DNA of 64,000 nucleotides. Origin: an uncultured Lachnoclostridium sp. (GTDB lineage: Bacteria; Bacillota; Clostridia; Lachnospirales; Lachnospiraceae). Position 1 is the first letter of the stretch; each line of letters begins with the position of its first letter. Positions 62,270 to 64,000 of this stretch are shown piece by piece. The stretch is from the NCBI GenBank assembly GCA_905212635.1, contig CAJMFH010000002.1:1-64000 (forward strand), in the 5' to 3' direction. The position numbers and the translations under genes were made by a program. Below the pieces are notes generated by a model, which was given only the letters and a program-made list of their open reading frames with translations, was not told the origin of the DNA and ran no database searches.

Positions 62270-62335
62270 CAGACTTTTTTTCTTTACCATATACTATATG
62301 CACAAAATTTTCTTTTTAGAACAAAAACTTTCGAT

Positions 62336-62364
62336 TTGCCATATTTTTTTTTCTGTGCTATGAT
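62336..62364 (+). promoter_or_regulatory. typA promoter
   Basis: TTGCCA (62336-62341), a 17-base T-rich spacer and TATGAT (62359-62364) on the plus strand, about 48 bases before the typA ATG. Confidence 0.8.
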
Positions 62365-62411
62365 AGAGAACAGAGTTTTTAAAGTAATCATATGAAAGGA
62401 CGATTAAAAAA

Positions 62412-64000
62412 ATGGTAAAATCAAGAGATAATATAAGAAATATTGCGATTATTGCCCACGTCGATCACGGAAAAACAACGATTGTGGACGAATTGCTCAA
62501 ACAAAGCGGAGTCTTCCGAAAAAATCAGGAAGTTGCGGAACGTGTTATGGACTCCAACGATATTGAAAGAGAACGTGGTATTACCATCCTTTCTAAAAAT
62601 ACAGCCATTCATTATAATGATATTAAAATAAATATTATTGATACCCCGGGACATGCCGATTTTGGCGGCGAAGTAGAACGTGTCCTCAAAATGGTAAATG
62701 GTGTCGTACTTGTTGTCGATGCCTTTGAAGGGGCGATGCCACAGACAAAATTTGTATTGAAAAAAGCACTGGAACTCAGCCTTCCTGTCGTTGTCTGCGT
62801 TAATAAGATCGACCGTCCGGAAGCTCGTCCGGCAGAAGTGGTCGATGAGATTCTCGAACTTTTTATCGATCTCGATGCCAACGAAGAACAGCTCGACTGC
62901 CCATTTATCTTTGCTTCTGCCAAAGAAGGAATTGCTTCCACTTCCTATGAAGTGCCGGGAACCGATATGAAACCTCTGTTTGATGCAATCGTAAATTATA
63001 TTCCGGCTCCAACCGGAGATCCGGATGCCGATACTCAGGTTCTTATCAGTACGATCGATTACAATGAATACGTCGGCCGTATCGGTGTCGGAAAAGTGGA
63101 CAACGGTTCCGTGCGCGTCAATCAGGACGTTGTAATTGTCAATGCACATGATCCGGAGAAAAATAACAAAGTAAAAATCAGTAAATTATATGAATTTGAA
63201 GGCTTGAACCGTGTCGAAGTAGAAGAAGCCGGCATCGGTTCTATCGTAGCAATTTCCGGTATTTCGGATATTCATATCGGTGATACGCTGTGTTCTCCGG
63301 AAAATCCAAAACCGATTCCATTCCAGAGAATCTCCGAACCTACTATCTCTATGGACTTTATCGTAAATGACAGCCCGCTTGCCGGTCAGGAAGGAAAATA
63401 CGTTACTTCCCGTCATTTGCGTGACCGCTTATATAAAATGCTCAATACCGATGTCAGTCTTCGTGTCGAAGATACCGAAACAACCGAGGCTTACAAAGTT
63501 TCGGGCCGTGGAGAGCTGCATCTTTCCGTATTGATTGAAAATATGCGCCGCGAAGGGTATGAATTTGCGGTCAGCAAACCGGAAGTTTTGTATAAAACCG
63601 ACGAATCCGGGAAAAAACTAGAACCAATGGAACGTGCTTATGTGGATGTACCGGATGAATTTACCGGAACGGTCATCGACAAACTCAGTCAGCGTAAGGG
63701 CGAACTTCAGGGCATGAGTCCTCTCAATGCCGGTACAACGCGTCTGGAATTTTTGATTCCTGCCCGCGGACTGATCGGTTATCGTGGAGAATTTATGACC
63801 GATACGAAAGGAAATGGTGTCCTCAATACCGAATTTTACGGCTATGGCGATTACAAAGGAGATATCGCTTACCGTAAACAGGGTTCCCTGATCGCCTACG
63901 AATCCGGTGAAACGGTTACGTATGGACTTTTCAACGCACAGGAACGTGGTACTCTTTTTGTCGGTCCCGGCGAAAAAGTATACGGCGGAATGGTTGTTGG
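62412..64000 (+). CDS. typA: Translational GTPase TypA/BipA (runs off the right edge)
   Basis: About 530 codons are present from ATG 62412, preceded by AAAGGA. It is the only plus-strand gene in the window. The GTPase domain has NIAIIAHVDHGKTTIVDELL (P-loop), ERERGITILSKNTAI (G2), DTPGHADFGGEVERVL (G3) and VVCVNKIDRPEARPAEVVDE (G4). EF-G-like domains II, III and V follow (SGRGELHLSVLIENMRREGY, FLIPARGLIGYRGEFMTDTK). TypA binds the ribosome and supports assembly and stress growth. The C-terminal domain is cut by the window edge. Confidence 0.97.
   Translation, partial: MVKSRDNIRNIAIIAHVDHGKTTIVDELLKQSGVFRKNQEVAERVMDSNDIERERGITILSKNTAIHYNDIKINIIDTPGHADFGGEVERVLKMVNGVVLVVDAFEGAMPQTKFVLKKALELSLPVVVCVNKIDRPEARPAEVVDEILELFIDLDANEEQLDCPFIFASAKEGIASTSYEVPGTDMKPLFDAIVNYIPAPTGDPDADTQVLISTIDYNEYVGRIGVGKVDNGSVRVNQDVVIVNAHDPEKNNKVKISKLYEFEGLNRVEVEEAGIGSIVAISGISDIHIGDTLCSPENPKPIPFQRISEPTISMDFIVNDSPLAGQEGKYVTSRHLRDRLYKMLNTDVSLRVEDTETTEAYKVSGRGELHLSVLIENMRREGYEFAVSKPEVLYKTDESGKKLEPMERAYVDVPDEFTGTVIDKLSQRKGELQGMSPLNAGTTRLEFLIPARGLIGYRGEFMTDTKGNGVLNTEFYGYGDYKGDIAYRKQGSLIAYESGETVTYGLFNAQERGTLFVGPGEKVYGGMVV

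Noticed and set aside
62421..63149. 242-codon minus-strand frame inside typA
   Set aside because: TypA motifs on the plus strand are unambiguous; the antisense frame has no recognisable domain or binding site.
1..64000. CRISPR arrays, tRNA or rRNA genes, insertion sequences, phage genes, attachment sites
   Set aside because: No repeat-spacer pattern, no cloverleaf ending in CCA, no transposase or integrase motifs were found in any frame.

Overview
The window looks like chromosomal DNA of a Gram-positive anaerobe of the Clostridia, most likely a Lachnospiraceae member. The reasons are a Firmicutes-type dcw cluster with two tandem class B PBPs, a PASTA kinase/PP2C phosphatase pair, a lysine riboswitch in front of dapA, an N-terminal PPDK fragment, SleB-like hydrolases, modest GC content and strong AGGAGG ribosome binding sites. 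No rRNA, tRNA, CRISPR array, insertion sequence or phage gene was found. Every gene reads on the minus strand except the last, typA.

Layout, left to right; transcription runs right to left. 1-8.7 kb: start of ppdK, a large secreted C-type-lectin-like protein, a pseudouridine synthase, the glycolytic run gap-pgk-tpiA, and a SleB-like hydrolase. 8.9-12 kb: thrC followed by a HisA of the eukaryotic (HIS6) type, then a second SleB-like hydrolase. 12-16.3 kb: ftsZ-secG-rnr-smpB. 16.4-27.8 kb: dcw cluster mraZ-rsmH-ftsL-pbp-pbp-mraY-murD-ftsW-murA-divIB, headed by a promoter overlapping four to five 10-bp-phased MraZ boxes. murG is absent and murA stands in the murG/murB position. 28-29.6 kb: pdxS-pdxT (vitamin B6). 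29.7-34.2 kb: an accessory stretch with a two-helix membrane protein carrying a PLD-like domain, peptidase E, a small unknown, a MNT/HEPN toxin-antitoxin pair, a MazG-like pyrophosphohydrolase, an ASCH protein and a degenerate metallopeptidase-like protein.

34.2-38.5 kb: a cation efflux protein, a REC-GGDEF-PAS protein, lgt and ychF. 38.5-57.3 kb: a co-oriented run with no terminator that I can see, headed by a lysine riboswitch: dapA-dapB-murF-priA-def-fmt-rsmB-rlmN-prpC-prkC-rsgA-rpe, then a truncated histidine-kinase remnant, a cysteine-rich/MetH-activation-like protein, a hybrid histidine kinase and a membrane spermidine-synthase-like protein. 57.4-64 kb: carB without carA, a corrinoid adenosyltransferase, a double OB-fold SSB, and the divergent start of typA/bipA.

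Functional themes are peptidoglycan precursor supply (dapAB, murF, murA, murD, mraY), septation (ftsZ, ftsW, divIB, ftsL, PBPs) and translation quality control (def, fmt, rsmB, rlmN, rsgA, smpB, rnr). The least explained material is the 29.7-34.2 kb accessory stretch, the cysteine-rich/MetH-like fusion at 42 kb, and a small dispersed palindromic repeat with copies at 8.2 and 57.0 kb.
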